A stretch of DNA of 33,094 nucleotides from Fimbriiglobus sp. (GCA_025352235.1 JANXTU010000178.1:1-33094); one strand, 5' to 3'; shown: positions 5,679-14,556, counted from the first letter of the stretch. Numbers and translations are program-made. Notes: a model not told the origin generated them from the letters alone.

Positions 5679-8579
5679 TCACCCCCGCAGCGGCGCCTGC
5701 CACGCTTCCTTCAAGTCGCTCAGTTTCGCCCAGATGAGCCATTCGCCACTCGCGTCGGCTATCCGCAGTCGCTGTTCTTTCACCGTGACACCCACCTTCG
5801 CAAAGGGCAGTCCGGCAAAAATGCGATCGAGTGCCCCGGCTTTATCGGGGATGGCTTCGAGCACGAAGCGTGTCGCCGATTCGCTGAAGAGCTTCGCATC
5901 GTCCGCCAACCCCTCGGCACCCGGTAGCACGGACAACCCGGTGACATCGGCGCCGACTTCCCCGGCGAAGGCCATCTCGGCGAGGGCAACCGCGAGGCCC
6001 CCCTCGCTGCAATCGTGGCACGCACGGATCAGACCCGCGCGGATCGCGGCGTGCAGGGCCGCGAAGAGTTTCGGGGCGAGCGCTAGATCGACCGCAGGAG
6101 GCCTTCCCCCTTGCATTTTCAACAGTTCGTGAAGGTGCGAGCCGCCGAGTTCGTCGTGCGAATTCCCGAGTACGTAGACGTCGTTCCCCGGGCCTTTGAA
6201 GTCCATCGTGACGCCGTGCCGGACATCGGGGATCGCTGCCAACGATGAAATGAGCAGTGTATGCGGGATCGAAATCTTCGTGCCGTCTTTGGCGACGAAG
6301 CTGTTGTTCAAACTGTCCTTGCCGGAAATGAACGGCGTGCCGAAGGCGAGGGCGACATCCCGGCAGGCCTCGGCGGTACGGACGAGCGCTCCGAGCATCG
6401 CCGGATCCGTGACGTTCCCCCAACAGAAATTGTCGAGGATCGCCGTGCGGCTCGGATCCCCGCCGACGGCGACCACGTTCCGCAGCGCTTCGTCGATGGC
6501 CGCGGCCGCACCCGCATACGGATCGAGGTCGGCGTAGCGCGGGTTGATGCCGTTGCCCACGGCGAAGCCCATCCACGAACCGAGCACCGGCATCACGACG
6601 GCCGCGTCGCTCGGGCCGTCGTTGCGGACGCCCGTCAGCGGTTTGATCACGCTGCCGCCTTGCACTTCGTGGTCGTACTGGCGGATCACCGATTCCTTCG
6701 ACGCCACCGACGGCATCGCCAGAATCTTCAGCAGCATCTCTTGCGGGTTGAAGTTCGGTCTGGCCACCGGTTCACTGACAACGGCTTGCCACTGAGCTTG
6801 CCGGACAATGTTCGGCCGGCCGTCGTGGAGGAAGTGCATATCGACGTTGCCGACGGTCTGCCCGCGGAATTTGAGGATCAACCGTCCGGTGGATTCGAAC
6901 GTCCCGAGGCACGCGGCTTCGACATCTTCCGCTTCGCAGAGGGCGCGCAACGCGGGCCATTTCTCGGGGCGCACGGACACCACCATGCGCTCTTGCGATT
7001 CAGAAATCCAGATCTCGGTGTAGCTCAACCCCTCGTATTTCAGGGGTGCCGCGTCGAGGTTGACGGTCGCGCCGAGTTCGGCCCCCATCTCGCCGACGGC
7101 GCTGCTGAACCCGCCGGCGCCGCAATCGGTGATAGCTGTGTACAACCCGAGGTCACGGGCTTGCAGGATGACGTCGAGGACTTTCTTCTCGGTGATGGCG
7201 TTGCCGATCTGCACGGCCCCACCGCTGACTTTCTCCGATTCGTCGTGCAATCCTTCGCTCGAAAACGTCGCACCGTGGATGCCGTCACGCCCGGTGCGCC
7301 CGCCGACGGCGACGATCAAATCGCCCGGCAGCACCTCTTTGAATTCCATGCCGACGGGGATGAGGCCGACGGTACCGCAGAAAACGAGCGGGTTGGCGAG
7401 ATACCGATCTTCGAAGATGATGGCCCCGTTGACAGTGGGGATGCCCATGCGGTTGCCGTAGTCGCGCACTCCGGCGACGACTCCGCTCATGGTGCGGCGC
7501 GGATGGAGCACACCCGCCGGGAGTTGCTCGACGGGAAAATCGGGGCGGGCAAAGCAGAAGACGTCGGTATTGCAGACGGGCTTGCCGCCGAGGCCGGTGC
7601 CCAACACGTCGCGGATGACGCCGCCGAGGCCCGTGTTGGCCCCGCCGTAGGGCTCGATGGCGCTCGGTCGATTGTGCGTTTCGACCTTGAAACAGAGGTG
7701 GAACTCGGGGTGGAACTTCACGATGCCGGCGTTGTCGGAGAAGACGCTGACGCACCAATCGTCGACTCCGAGACGGGCTCGGATGGTTTGCGTCGCCCCG
7801 AAGATCGTCTCCTTCAGCAGGTTCTTGTAGTGACGGTGGGTTGTCACTCCGGCGATCGTCTCGCTGTATTGCACTTCGCCTTTGAGTGTCTTGTGCGAGC
7901 AATGCTCGCTCCAAGTTTGGGCGATGCTTTCGAGTTCGATGTCGGTCGGCGCCCGGCCTTGGCTGACGAAGTGATCTCGGATCGTCCACATTTCTTCGAT
8001 GGTCAACGCGAGTGTTCCCGATTTGCTGACATGCATCAACCCCGCATCATCGAGGTCGGCGAGCGGTACGGTGGTCAACTGAAACTCGCGCGGTTGGCCG
8101 AGAGCGAGGTGCGACGCGTGTACCGGGCCGATCACGACTTGTTCGATAGCGTCGTTGGCCAGCACCTTGCGAAACAGAGTCTCGCGGTCGGTGGAACCGA
8201 TACCGTCGCGTCCGTAGTAGCGGCGGAAAGTGCGCACGGCGCTCAGGGGTACTTTTAAATCGGCAGCGGCCTTCGACACGCTCTCGGCGGTCGGGTCCAT
8301 TACCCCCGGTTTGAAAAGCACGGTGTAGACTGGCGCGTCGAGCGGTCCCCCCAGTTCGCGCACTGTCCCCGTCTCGACGATGGCATCGGCTAAGAGAACG
8401 TCCACCAGCTTCTGTGCATCGGACGGGGTCAGAGCCAGGCCTTCCAAAAGAAATCCGCGCGCGGAGCGCGCGATCCAGTCGCCGCCACGGGTCGTGTGCG
8501 TGATCACATCGAATTCGGCGCACACCCGATCGCGCTCGCCGTCGTGGCCGATCGGAACGATTTCAACTTCCCAGAGCAT
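5679..8579 (-). CDS. purL: Phosphoribosylformylglycinamidine synthase, PurS-PurL fusion
   Basis: Synthetase subunit of FGAM synthase, the fourth step of de novo purine synthesis (FGAR + glutamine + ATP to FGAM). At 966 residues it lies between the small PurL (about 740) and the large PurL with a built-in glutaminase (about 1300). The extra N-terminal 200 or so residues carry a PurS-type domain (FKPGVMDPTAESV, VRTFRRYYG). The catalytic segment is TWSEHCSHKTLKGE near residue 230. Two AIRS-like halves follow, including NRPSAIEPYGGANTG, GGVGYD-like glycine loops and DPYAGAAAAIDEALRN. No glutaminase (PurQ) domain is present at the C-terminus, so a separate PurQ is expected elsewhere. The start overlaps the end of the prephenate dehydrogenase gene by 17 bases, which indicates one operon. 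Confidence 0.95.
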   Translation of the reverse strand: MLWEVEIVPIGHDGERDRVCAEFDVITHTTRGGDWIARSARGFLLEGLALTPSDAQKLVDVLLADAIVETGTVRELGGPLDAPVYTVLFKPGVMDPTAESVSKAAADLKVPLSAVRTFRRYYGRDGIGSTDRETLFRKVLANDAIEQVVIGPVHASHLALGQPREFQLTTVPLADLDDAGLMHVSKSGTLALTIEEMWTIRDHFVSQGRAPTDIELESIAQTWSEHCSHKTLKGEVQYSETIAGVTTHRHYKNLLKETIFGATQTIRARLGVDDWCVSVFSDNAGIVKFHPEFHLCFKVETHNRPSAIEPYGGANTGLGGVIRDVLGTGLGGKPVCNTDVFCFARPDFPVEQLPAGVLHPRRTMSGVVAGVRDYGNRMGIPTVNGAIIFEDRYLANPLVFCGTVGLIPVGMEFKEVLPGDLIVAVGGRTGRDGIHGATFSSEGLHDESEKVSGGAVQIGNAITEKKVLDVILQARDLGLYTAITDCGAGGFSSAVGEMGAELGATVNLDAAPLKYEGLSYTEIWISESQERMVVSVRPEKWPALRALCEAEDVEAACLGTFESTGRLILKFRGQTVGNVDMHFLHDGRPNIVRQAQWQAVVSEPVARPNFNPQEMLLKILAMPSVASKESVIRQYDHEVQGGSVIKPLTGVRNDGPSDAAVVMPVLGSWMGFAVGNGINPRYADLDPYAGAAAAIDEALRNVVAVGGDPSRTAILDNFCWGNVTDPAMLGALVRTAEACRDVALAFGTPFISGKDSLNNSFVAKDGTKISIPHTLLISSLAAIPDVRHGVTMDFKGPGNDVYVLGNSHDELGGSHLHELLKMQGGRPPAVDLALAPKLFAALHAAIRAGLIRACHDCSEGGLAVALAEMAFAGEVGADVTGLSVLPGAEGLADDAKLFSESATRFVLEAIPDKAGALDRIFAGLPFAKVGVTVKEQRLRIADASGEWLIWAKLSDLKEAWQAPLRG

Positions 8580-9408
8580 CGCGCACCCTCTTTCCTTCGG
8601 CCAGCCAGTGGATCAACCCGGCGTGATCGCCCGCCGCGACGATCCGCCGAAAGTCCTGAATCCGCAGTAGAAATCGATCGACGGCCCCGAGGACTGCGGG
8701 GCCGTTGGCCTCGAAGATCGCAGCCCACAAGTCCGGGTCGCCCGCGGCGATCCGCGTGCTGTCGCGGAATCCCCCGGCCGTGAGGTTCAACCATCCGGTC
8801 GGTGTCACGGCGGCGAGCGCACTGGCCACAGCGTGGGGCAAATGGCTCGTGAACGCCAGGGCGTGGTCGTGGTCCTCGGGCGTCATCCGCAAGACGCGGG
8901 CGCCGAGTTGACGCCAGAAATATTCCACGGCGGCGGTCGCCTCGCCATCGGTGTCCGCGGTCGGCGTGGTGATGACGAGGCGGTCGCGGAACAGATCGGC
9001 ACTGGCATTCGCGCTGCCGCGCTTTTCGGAACCGGCCAGCGGATGCGCGGGGACGAACGTCGGGCCGGTCGCGCTCAGTTTCCCGGCCAGGGCCGCGAGG
9101 ATGTTCCCCTTCGTACTGCCGACGTCGGTGATGAGGCAGTGCGGCGGCGCGGCTTTCGCGACGGCCAGTACATCGTCGGCGATGCGATCGACCGGCGTGC
9201 AGATGACGACGATGTCCGCGTCGGCCACGGCTTCGGTCACATCGGTGGAGAACGAATCGATGGCGCCGGAGCTTACTGCGCGAGCGAGGTTGCGTTCGTC
9301 CCGGCCGACGCCCCGGACACGCAGTGCGACGCCGCGCGCTTTGGCCGCGAGGCCGACGGAACCGCCGAGCAATCCGACGCCGAGGATGGTGAGCTGCGCT
9401 ACGGGCAT
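8563..9408 (-). CDS. tyrA: Prephenate (or arogenate) dehydrogenase
   Basis: NAD(P)-dependent oxidative decarboxylation of prephenate or arogenate in tyrosine synthesis. The 281 residues begin with a Rossmann nucleotide loop, GVGLLGGSVGLA (residues 11-22), then VICTPVD, TDVGSTKG, the substrate-binding block VPAHPLAGSEKRG with the conserved His, and the helical domain with HLPHAVASAL and GFRDSTRIA. There is no chorismate mutase or ACT domain. It overlaps purL downstream and is probably cotranscribed with it. Prephenate and arogenate specificity cannot be separated from sequence alone. Confidence 0.92.
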   Translation of the reverse strand: MPVAQLTILGVGLLGGSVGLAAKARGVALRVRGVGRDERNLARAVSSGAIDSFSTDVTEAVADADIVVICTPVDRIADDVLAVAKAAPPHCLITDVGSTKGNILAALAGKLSATGPTFVPAHPLAGSEKRGSANASADLFRDRLVITTPTADTDGEATAAVEYFWRQLGARVLRMTPEDHDHALAFTSHLPHAVASALAAVTPTGWLNLTAGGFRDSTRIAAGDPDLWAAIFEANGPAVLGAVDRFLLRIQDFRRIVAAGDHAGLIHWLAEGKRVRDALGS

Positions 9409-9480
9409 ACGGGTTTTATAGAAGTGCCCGCCGGGACTTCACCGCCGAATTTTCTTAATGTGTTCGCCGAGTCGCGGTGG

Positions 9481-9486
9481 TATACT
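9481..9486 (+). promoter_or_regulatory. Probable -10 box for the first DUF1559 gene
   Basis: TATACT lies 50 bases before the ATG at 9536, in the gap between the divergent tyrA and DUF1559 genes. The -35 side is poor. It is the third identical TATACT hexamer before a plus-strand gene in this window. Confidence 0.4.
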
Positions 9487-9535
9487 CTTGCCGTCGCCTC
9501 CTCCGATTCTCCGCTTCTCTCCCTGGAGTTCTCCC

Positions 9536-10570
9536 ATGCGTCTCGTTCCTCGTACCGCGCGATCGGCATTCACGCTGATCGAATTACTGGTGGTGATCGC
9601 CATCATCGCCATCCTGATCGGCCTGCTGCTGCCCGCTGTACAGAAAGTGCGCGAGGCCGCCGCGCGGATGAGCTGCAGCAACAACCAAAAGCAGATTGGC
9701 ATCGCCTGCCACGCCCACCACGACAACCTCGGGACGCTGCCGCCGTCGGTGCTCATGCACCGCAACGTCACCAACCCGGCGTACTACAACCAGAACTTCG
9801 GACCGAATTGGGCGGTACTCATTCTGCCGTATTTGGAACAGGGGAACTTGTACAACACCGTGAGCGCCAGCGTGCAAAACTATCCGGTCAACGGGGATTC
9901 GGGCTGGCGGTCGCTTTCGGCGACGACGCTCAAAGCGTATCGCTGCCCATCGGATACCGGCGGTGACACGCCGACCACCCGGGTCGGCACGTGGGCGCGC
10001 GGGAATTACGGCGCCAACGCCGGGCCGGGGATGTTCTGGTTAGGCGGGAACGACGGGGCGATTTCGTACAGCAATAGCATCATGGGGGACGCTAGTCCGA
10101 CCTTCTCCGGCGTCTGGGGCTACAACGCGACCCCATTTCCCGGCGGCGGGGTCATGCCGGTAAACCAGGGGATCACCTTGCTGGCGATCACCGACGGCAC
10201 CTCGAACACAGTGTTGGTGGATGAACTGCGGATCGGGCCGAGCCAGAACGATATCCGCGGGACGTGGGCCATGGGCCAAGTGGGGGCCAGCATCAGCGCC
10301 GGCAGCGGCCGGAATGACACGCCGACCCCGAACTTCTCGTGTTCCGGGTGCGACGATATCTTCGGCTCCGACGACCGCCCCGACATTGGGATGGGTTCGT
10401 GCAGCGGCTGCGGCAGTTGGCAAGTCACGGCCAAGAGCCGACACACCGGCGGCGTGATGACGGCCTTCTCGGACGGCAGCGTCCGGTTCATCCGCAACTC
10501 CGTCGGCCAGCGGACGTGGTTCTTGCTCCACAGCCGCAACGACGGCAACACTTTCAACAACGATTTTTAA
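9536..10570 (+). CDS. DUF1559 protein with prepilin-type N-terminus
   Basis: One of the large planctomycete DUF1559 family (344 aa), believed to be exported and processed like type IV pilins or pseudopilins. GGAG lies before the ATG. The type III signal is [18 protein letters not shown], with Ala instead of the common Gly before FTLIE, followed by the helix and [12 protein letters not shown]. The globular part has DGTSNTVLVDE and the C-terminal signature HTGGVMTAFSDGSVRFI (His, spacer, DG). Two CSGC motifs (FSCSGCDD and GSCSGCGSW) sit in a loop near residue 275 and may bind metal or form disulfides; the second DUF1559 protein in this window lacks them. A truncated lipoprotein gene follows. 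The cellular role of the family is not established. Confidence 0.9.
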   Translation: MRLVPRTARSAFTLIELLVVIAIIAILIGLLLPAVQKVREAAARMSCSNNQKQIGIACHAHHDNLGTLPPSVLMHRNVTNPAYYNQNFGPNWAVLILPYLEQGNLYNTVSASVQNYPVNGDSGWRSLSATTLKAYRCPSDTGGDTPTTRVGTWARGNYGANAGPGMFWLGGNDGAISYSNSIMGDASPTFSGVWGYNATPFPGGGVMPVNQGITLLAITDGTSNTVLVDELRIGPSQNDIRGTWAMGQVGASISAGSGRNDTPTPNFSCSGCDDIFGSDDRPDIGMGSCSGCGSWQVTAKSRHTGGVMTAFSDGSVRFIRNSVGQRTWFLLHSRNDGNTFNNDF

Positions 10571-10625
10571 AAGCGGGCACAAGTGTATTGACCTCGCGTC
10601 GGCGAGTTCATACTAGGCTGGATGG

Positions 10626-10940
10626 TTGTTTTCCCGTCTGCTTCTACCCTTGGCGACCGGAAACATCACCCTCGATGCCCAGAACGGTCAACCGCCCGCG
10701 GTCCTGTCCATCACCGACGGAAAATACGACGGCCAATGCCCCGTCGGCAAATGTAAAGTCGTGATCAAATCGATGCGCAAAGTTCCCCTCAAAGATAAAG
10801 CGATGGCTAAGGGGCCGGGGTACGATCAAGAAATGGAAGAAGAAAGCTTGCCGGCGCGGTACAACGCCAAAAGCGAGATCGTCAAGGAAGTCACGGAGGC
10901 AGGGCCGAACACCTTCGATTTCGATTTGCAACCGAAATAA
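10626..10940 (+). pseudogene. 5'-truncated carboxypeptidase-regulatory-like lipoprotein
   Basis: The readable frame encodes the C-terminal two-thirds of a small planctomycete lipoprotein with a transthyretin-like fold. PLATGNITLD, ITDGKYDGQCPVGKCKVVI, SLPARYNAKSEI and PNTFDFDL are all where such proteins have them, and the family often follows a DUF1559 gene as it does here. What is missing is the start: there is no signal peptide, no lipobox Cys and no GTVTLDGKP strand. A TAG at 10614-10616 closes the frame, and only a TTG at 10626 without a clear Shine-Dalgarno site could start it. The family match begins near 10641 with PLATG. I read it as a decayed copy, though expression as a short cytoplasmic protein cannot be excluded. 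Confidence 0.6.
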
Positions 10941-10977
10941 ACGTCGCACATCGGACGCACCGATTTTGCTAATCTTG

Positions 10978-10983
10978 TATAAT
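10978..10983 (+). promoter_or_regulatory. -10 box of the YgiB/YgiC-like operon
   Basis: A consensus TATAAT lies 35 bases before the ATG at 11019, in an otherwise empty gap. No convincing -35 hexamer is seen at 16-18 bases. Confidence 0.5.
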
Positions 10984-11018
10984 GAGGCTAATCGTCGCGT
11001 GTTTATTCGAGGTGGCCC

Positions 11019-11318
11019 ATGAGCCGTATGAGCCGTGAATTCGGGTTGGTTCTGCTTGGGGCGGGTATCCTCACCGCCGGGTACTTCGCGGCGCCGTCGC
11101 CCGAAGACGAAATGGAAAAAAAAGCCGACGACCAAGCGGCGGACCGCACCGGGCACGACCGCACACACCACCGCCACGGGATGGTGCCTCTGTTCTTGTT
11201 CATTCATAGCCCGGCTTATGCGGGCAATGCGTCGGGCCGACCGTCGGCGTATTCCCCGACCACGCGGGCCGGTGGCTTCGGCTCGGCCGGGCGAGCGTTC
11301 TCGGGCGGCGGTAGCTGA
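11019..11318 (+). CDS. Small membrane-anchored protein, YgiB-like position and layout
   Basis: A 99-residue protein with a good ribosome site (GAGGTGG, three bases before ATG). It has an N-terminal hydrophobic helix (residues 8-25), an acidic patch (PSPEDEMEKK), a His-rich stretch (GHDRTHHRHG), a second short hydrophobic run (MVPLFLFIH) and a Gly/Ser-rich end, TRAGGFGSAGRAFSGGGS. In enterobacteria the ATP-grasp gene ygiC follows ygiB (DUF1190), which also ends in a low-complexity RGGFG-type tail. The gene order and tail match, but the rest is too short to assign by sequence. The next gene starts one base after its stop. The His patch may bind metal. The function is unknown. Confidence 0.7.
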   Translation: MSRMSREFGLVLLGAGILTAGYFAAPSPEDEMEKKADDQAADRTGHDRTHHRHGMVPLFLFIHSPAYAGNASGRPSAYSPTTRAGGFGSAGRAFSGGGS

Positions 11319-11319
11319 T

Positions 11320-12450
11320 ATGCACCGCATGGCGGTCGAACCCCGGGCCGATTGGCAGCGGAAGGTCGAGGCCTTGGGCCTCCATTTTCACACCCTCGGC
11401 GGAGAGCCGTACTGGGATGAATCGGCCTGTTACACCCTCTCGAAGTTCGAAGTCGACAGCATCGAACGCGCGACCTATGCTCTCTGGGAAATGTGCCTCG
11501 AACTCGTTCAGCATGTCATCGACAACCGCATGTTCGGTCTGTTCTTGTTCCCGCCCGAATTCGAAGAGATCGTGATCCGCAGTTGGGACGAGGATTGGCC
11601 CTCGATCTACGGCCGTTTCGACCTCGCGTTCGACGGCGTCGGCCCGCCGAAATTGCTCGAATTCAACGCCGATACGCCGACTGGTTTGGTGGAAGCTTCA
11701 GTCGCGCAGTGGCATTGGCTCAAAGAAACCGACGAGCGCGGCGATCAGTTTAACAGCATCCACGACCGGCTTCTCGAAGCGTGGGCCGCGGCCAAAGCGT
11801 TCGACCCCGCCCCGATCCACTTCGCGGCCATCGAAGGCAACGTCGAAGATTACATCACGGTCGAATACCTCCGCGACACGGCCATCCAAGCCGGGCTTCA
11901 AACCGCGTACCTCGATATCGAAGCCATCGGCTACGACACGGCCCGCAAGCGGTTCACCGATCCGCAAAACCGCGTGATCCAGAACATCTTCAAACTCTAC
12001 CCGTGGGAATGGCTGACGAAAGACACCTTCGGTCAACACGTCCCCGCTTCGGGGACGAAGTGGATCGAACCGCCTTGGAAGATGATCCTTTCGTGCAAGT
12101 CGATCCTGCCGCTGCTCTACCAGTTGAACCCCGACTCGCCGTTTCTACTGCCGGCGTGGTTCGAGGCCCCGAGTTTCGGCAGCTACGTCAAGAAACCGAT
12201 CCACGCGCGCGAAGGCGCGAACATCCAAGTCTTCCGCAACGGCGTCGCTGAGCCAGAGACGGCGGGCGCGTACGACACGTCCGTCTGCGTCTACCAGCAG
12301 TTGGCGAACCTGAAAGAGCACGACGGAATGTATCCGATCGTCGGCAGTTGGGTCGTCCACGGTTGGGCCTGCGGCATCGGCATCCGCGAAGATCGCAACC
12401 TGATCACGCAGAACACGAGCCGGTTCATCCCGCACAAACTGTCGGATTGA
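11320..12450 (+). CDS. Glutathionylspermidine synthase-family ATP-grasp protein (YgiC-like)
   Basis: A 376-residue member of the GSP_synth family, ATP-grasp ligases that form an amide bond between a peptide carboxylate and an amine. It aligns by eye with E. coli YgiC from the first residues: the stretch EALGLHFHTLGGEPYWDES, then SIYGRFDLAFDG, LLEFNADTPTGLVEA near residue 114, EPPWKMILSCKSILPLL and the end QNTSRFIPH. There is no amidase domain, unlike E. coli Gss. E. coli YgiC itself has no proven glutathionylspermidine activity, so the real substrates are open. The ATG at 11320 follows GGGCGGCGG; another ATG at 11329 is possible. It is coupled to the small gene upstream and to the membrane-protein gene downstream. 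Confidence 0.88.
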   Translation: MHRMAVEPRADWQRKVEALGLHFHTLGGEPYWDESACYTLSKFEVDSIERATYALWEMCLELVQHVIDNRMFGLFLFPPEFEEIVIRSWDEDWPSIYGRFDLAFDGVGPPKLLEFNADTPTGLVEASVAQWHWLKETDERGDQFNSIHDRLLEAWAAAKAFDPAPIHFAAIEGNVEDYITVEYLRDTAIQAGLQTAYLDIEAIGYDTARKRFTDPQNRVIQNIFKLYPWEWLTKDTFGQHVPASGTKWIEPPWKMILSCKSILPLLYQLNPDSPFLLPAWFEAPSFGSYVKKPIHAREGANIQVFRNGVAEPETAGAYDTSVCVYQQLANLKEHDGMYPIVGSWVVHGWACGIGIREDRNLITQNTSRFIPHKLSD

Positions 12451-12469
12451 CGATCCCCGGAGACCGACG

Positions 12470-13897
12470 ATGATCGAATCGTTCGATTACACGCAACTCA
12501 ATCCCGAGGCGAAGAAGTACCTCGTCGATGTGCTCCGGGGCCAAGGCCGCGGTGCGCCGGGCATTTTCCAAGAGGTCTCCGACAAGCGGCCGCTTTGGGC
12601 CGGGCTCGTGGGTATCTGCGTGATCCCACTCTTCCTTTGGATCGGGTACACGTCCAGCAAAGCCCCTTGGGCCATGGCGATGCTCCAGACCGCCGGCGTC
12701 TTGGTCGGCGGTTGGCTGCTTTGGTTCGCTGTCCGGCGCAAGGTGGCGATCCCCGACAGCTACGCCGGTTACTTTTTCTACTTCGACACCGACCGCGCCT
12801 ATATCGGCGAAGGCGAGACGATCCGCATCGCGAACATCTTGCCATCGGCGAAGCTCGTCCCGCGGTCTCCGAACATCCACGTCGTCACCGAACTCGATCG
12901 ATTCGCGCTGCCGGTGCCGAATCAAGTCTTCGCCGAAAAGGTCGCCGACTTCTACCACGCGCTCACGTGGGTTCGCGACCGCGAAGACGGTCCGTTCGCC
13001 CACCTCGCTTCCGACGAAGCCGGGGCCGTCGCCCGGTACATGGCGTTCGAAGACGAAGCCCCGGCCAACCTCGCCGAAGCCGATTTGCGCATCGACTCGA
13101 TGCCCGACCGCGCCCGCGCCGTCGGCCGGTCAAAAACCGGAATCCTCGGCCTGCTGATATGGACGGCCATCGGGGCCGTGGCTTTCGCATTCTTCTTCGC
13201 AACCGACGGAATGATCCAAGACGACATGGCCTTCGCCGCCGCCCGCGACAACCTCGGCAAAGAGAAGCTCGATAAATTCACCGGCGCCCACGGCCTGCGC
13301 GACTACCTGCTGAACGAGCGAAACACCCGCAACCGCGACGAAGCCAAGGTGCTACTGGCCAAACTGTACGACGAACCGGTCGCGCAAGTGCAGAACAACC
13401 AAAACGCCGACCCCGAGCTGCGCGCGGGTTTGGTCGCGCTTTTGAATTCGCTGCGCGGCCCGGAGACGCCGGCCGTGTCCGTCTCGGTGACGATGTTGGG
13501 GCCGCAGGCCGTCACGGGTCTTTCCAACGGCCTCCGCTCGCGTTTCGCGGACGGGATCGCCACGGCCATCGGCAAAGACTTGATCGTCTTCGGGCAAGCG
13601 CCCGCAGACAAACCGGCGTTGATCACGATCGTCTATTCGCCAACGCAAGTCGGGGCCGAGTGGACCGTCGAAATCCGGTTGAAGCCGGATGACACCGCGG
13701 TTTGGAAGGCGTCGGGTTCGACCGGATTTGGCCCTCAAGGCTTGCAACCGACTCCGATGAGCGGCTTCGGCCAAACGACCGAATTGCCCGCGTCGCAAAC
13801 CGATGCCACCGGCGAGGCCGTTTATTACGCGGTGATGCTGAAATTGATCGGTCAAGCGCCGCCGAAGCCGACGGTCGTGTTCAACGAGGATTGGTGA
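12470..13897 (+). CDS. Unrecognised membrane protein in the ygiC-like operon
   Basis: I do not recognise this 475-residue protein. GGAG precedes the ATG, 19 bases after the ATP-grasp gene. Three hydrophobic helices are visible: about 41-60 (PLWAGLVGICVIPLFLWIGY), 67-88 and 223-243. A soluble segment of about 130 residues separates the second and third. The last 230 residues are soluble and contain a helical stretch followed by beta-rich sequence (VSVSVTMLGPQAVTGLSNGL, LITIVYSP, WTVEIRLK), then a Gly/Pro/Gln-rich patch. There are no catalytic motifs I can name. Cotranscription suggests a part in the same envelope or thiol/polyamine-related process as the YgiC-like ligase, but that is inference. 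Confidence 0.8.
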   Translation: MIESFDYTQLNPEAKKYLVDVLRGQGRGAPGIFQEVSDKRPLWAGLVGICVIPLFLWIGYTSSKAPWAMAMLQTAGVLVGGWLLWFAVRRKVAIPDSYAGYFFYFDTDRAYIGEGETIRIANILPSAKLVPRSPNIHVVTELDRFALPVPNQVFAEKVADFYHALTWVRDREDGPFAHLASDEAGAVARYMAFEDEAPANLAEADLRIDSMPDRARAVGRSKTGILGLLIWTAIGAVAFAFFFATDGMIQDDMAFAAARDNLGKEKLDKFTGAHGLRDYLLNERNTRNRDEAKVLLAKLYDEPVAQVQNNQNADPELRAGLVALLNSLRGPETPAVSVSVTMLGPQAVTGLSNGLRSRFADGIATAIGKDLIVFGQAPADKPALITIVYSPTQVGAEWTVEIRLKPDDTAVWKASGSTGFGPQGLQPTPMSGFGQTTELPASQTDATGEAVYYAVMLKLIGQAPPKPTVVFNEDW

Positions 13898-13904
13898 AAT
13901 CGAC

Positions 13905-14474
13905 TCACGCCAAGATCCAATCCACCGCCACTTTCCAACCCGGTGCGGCGGGCTCCGCATCGGCGGACTCTCCGGAAACAAACGTGACGAAACGCGACGG
14001 ATCGGCGTCCGAGTATTTCCGGATCGTCCCGCTTTCCGGATCCACATCCCAGACGACACGCGTACCCGCTTCAAAGTAGTCCTCCCGCTTCGCGGCCATC
14101 TCCCGCTCCGCGGCCAGGCCGTAGTCCCCTTCGCTCCGGACTTCCACGGCGAAATCGGGCGGCGCCGAAACAAACTTCATCGGCTTCGCGGGCGCCGGGC
14201 CCGAATAGAAGGACGCATCCGGCGAAAAGGACTCCCGCCCCGATGTCAATTCTGGCACGGCGAAGCCCATCATATCGGTGTAGGCGAAGCCGCGACCGGG
14301 GATGTCGGCGTAGTCGGCCAAGCTGCGAAATATTCGCCCGGCGATGCGATTCGGCAAGTGTCCCGTGGCCATAGCTCTCACGATTCTTCCTCGGATCAAT
14401 TCCGCTTTCTCGGGGATTCGAAGAAGATCGTCGATCGTGGATTTCCGGACGGGAAGGGCCGTGGCGATGCTCAT
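13905..14474 (-). CDS. Uma2 family (DUF820) putative endonuclease
   Basis: A 189-residue Uma2/DUF820 protein, a family with a PD-(D/E)XK nuclease-like fold that is greatly expanded in planctomycetes and cyanobacteria. The start MSIATALP has AAGGAG seven bases upstream. Visible blocks: AELIRGRIV, the PDASF motif, DFAVEVRSEGDYGLAAE, the helix AAKREDYFEAGTRVVWDVDP and the closing beta strands. It ends 7 bases from the convergent membrane-protein gene. Whether it cuts DNA is not known; members are often regarded as orphan or mobile-element-derived nucleases. Confidence 0.88.
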   Translation of the reverse strand: MSIATALPVRKSTIDDLLRIPEKAELIRGRIVRAMATGHLPNRIAGRIFRSLADYADIPGRGFAYTDMMGFAVPELTSGRESFSPDASFYSGPAPAKPMKFVSAPPDFAVEVRSEGDYGLAAEREMAAKREDYFEAGTRVVWDVDPESGTIRKYSDADPSRFVTFVSGESADAEPAAPGWKVAVDWILA

Positions 14475-14556
14475 GCGATGTCTCCTTTTGAACGCTGACA
14501 TTTTACCCGCGATCGCCCTGCGACTCAACTACCCGCCCTACGGGGATTCGATGCTT

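Noticed and set aside
6261-8258. Open frame of 665 codons antisense to purL
   Set aside because: It is a GC-rich mirror of the purL coding frame, with Arg/Asp/Val-heavy sequence and no domain. purL on the other strand is certain.
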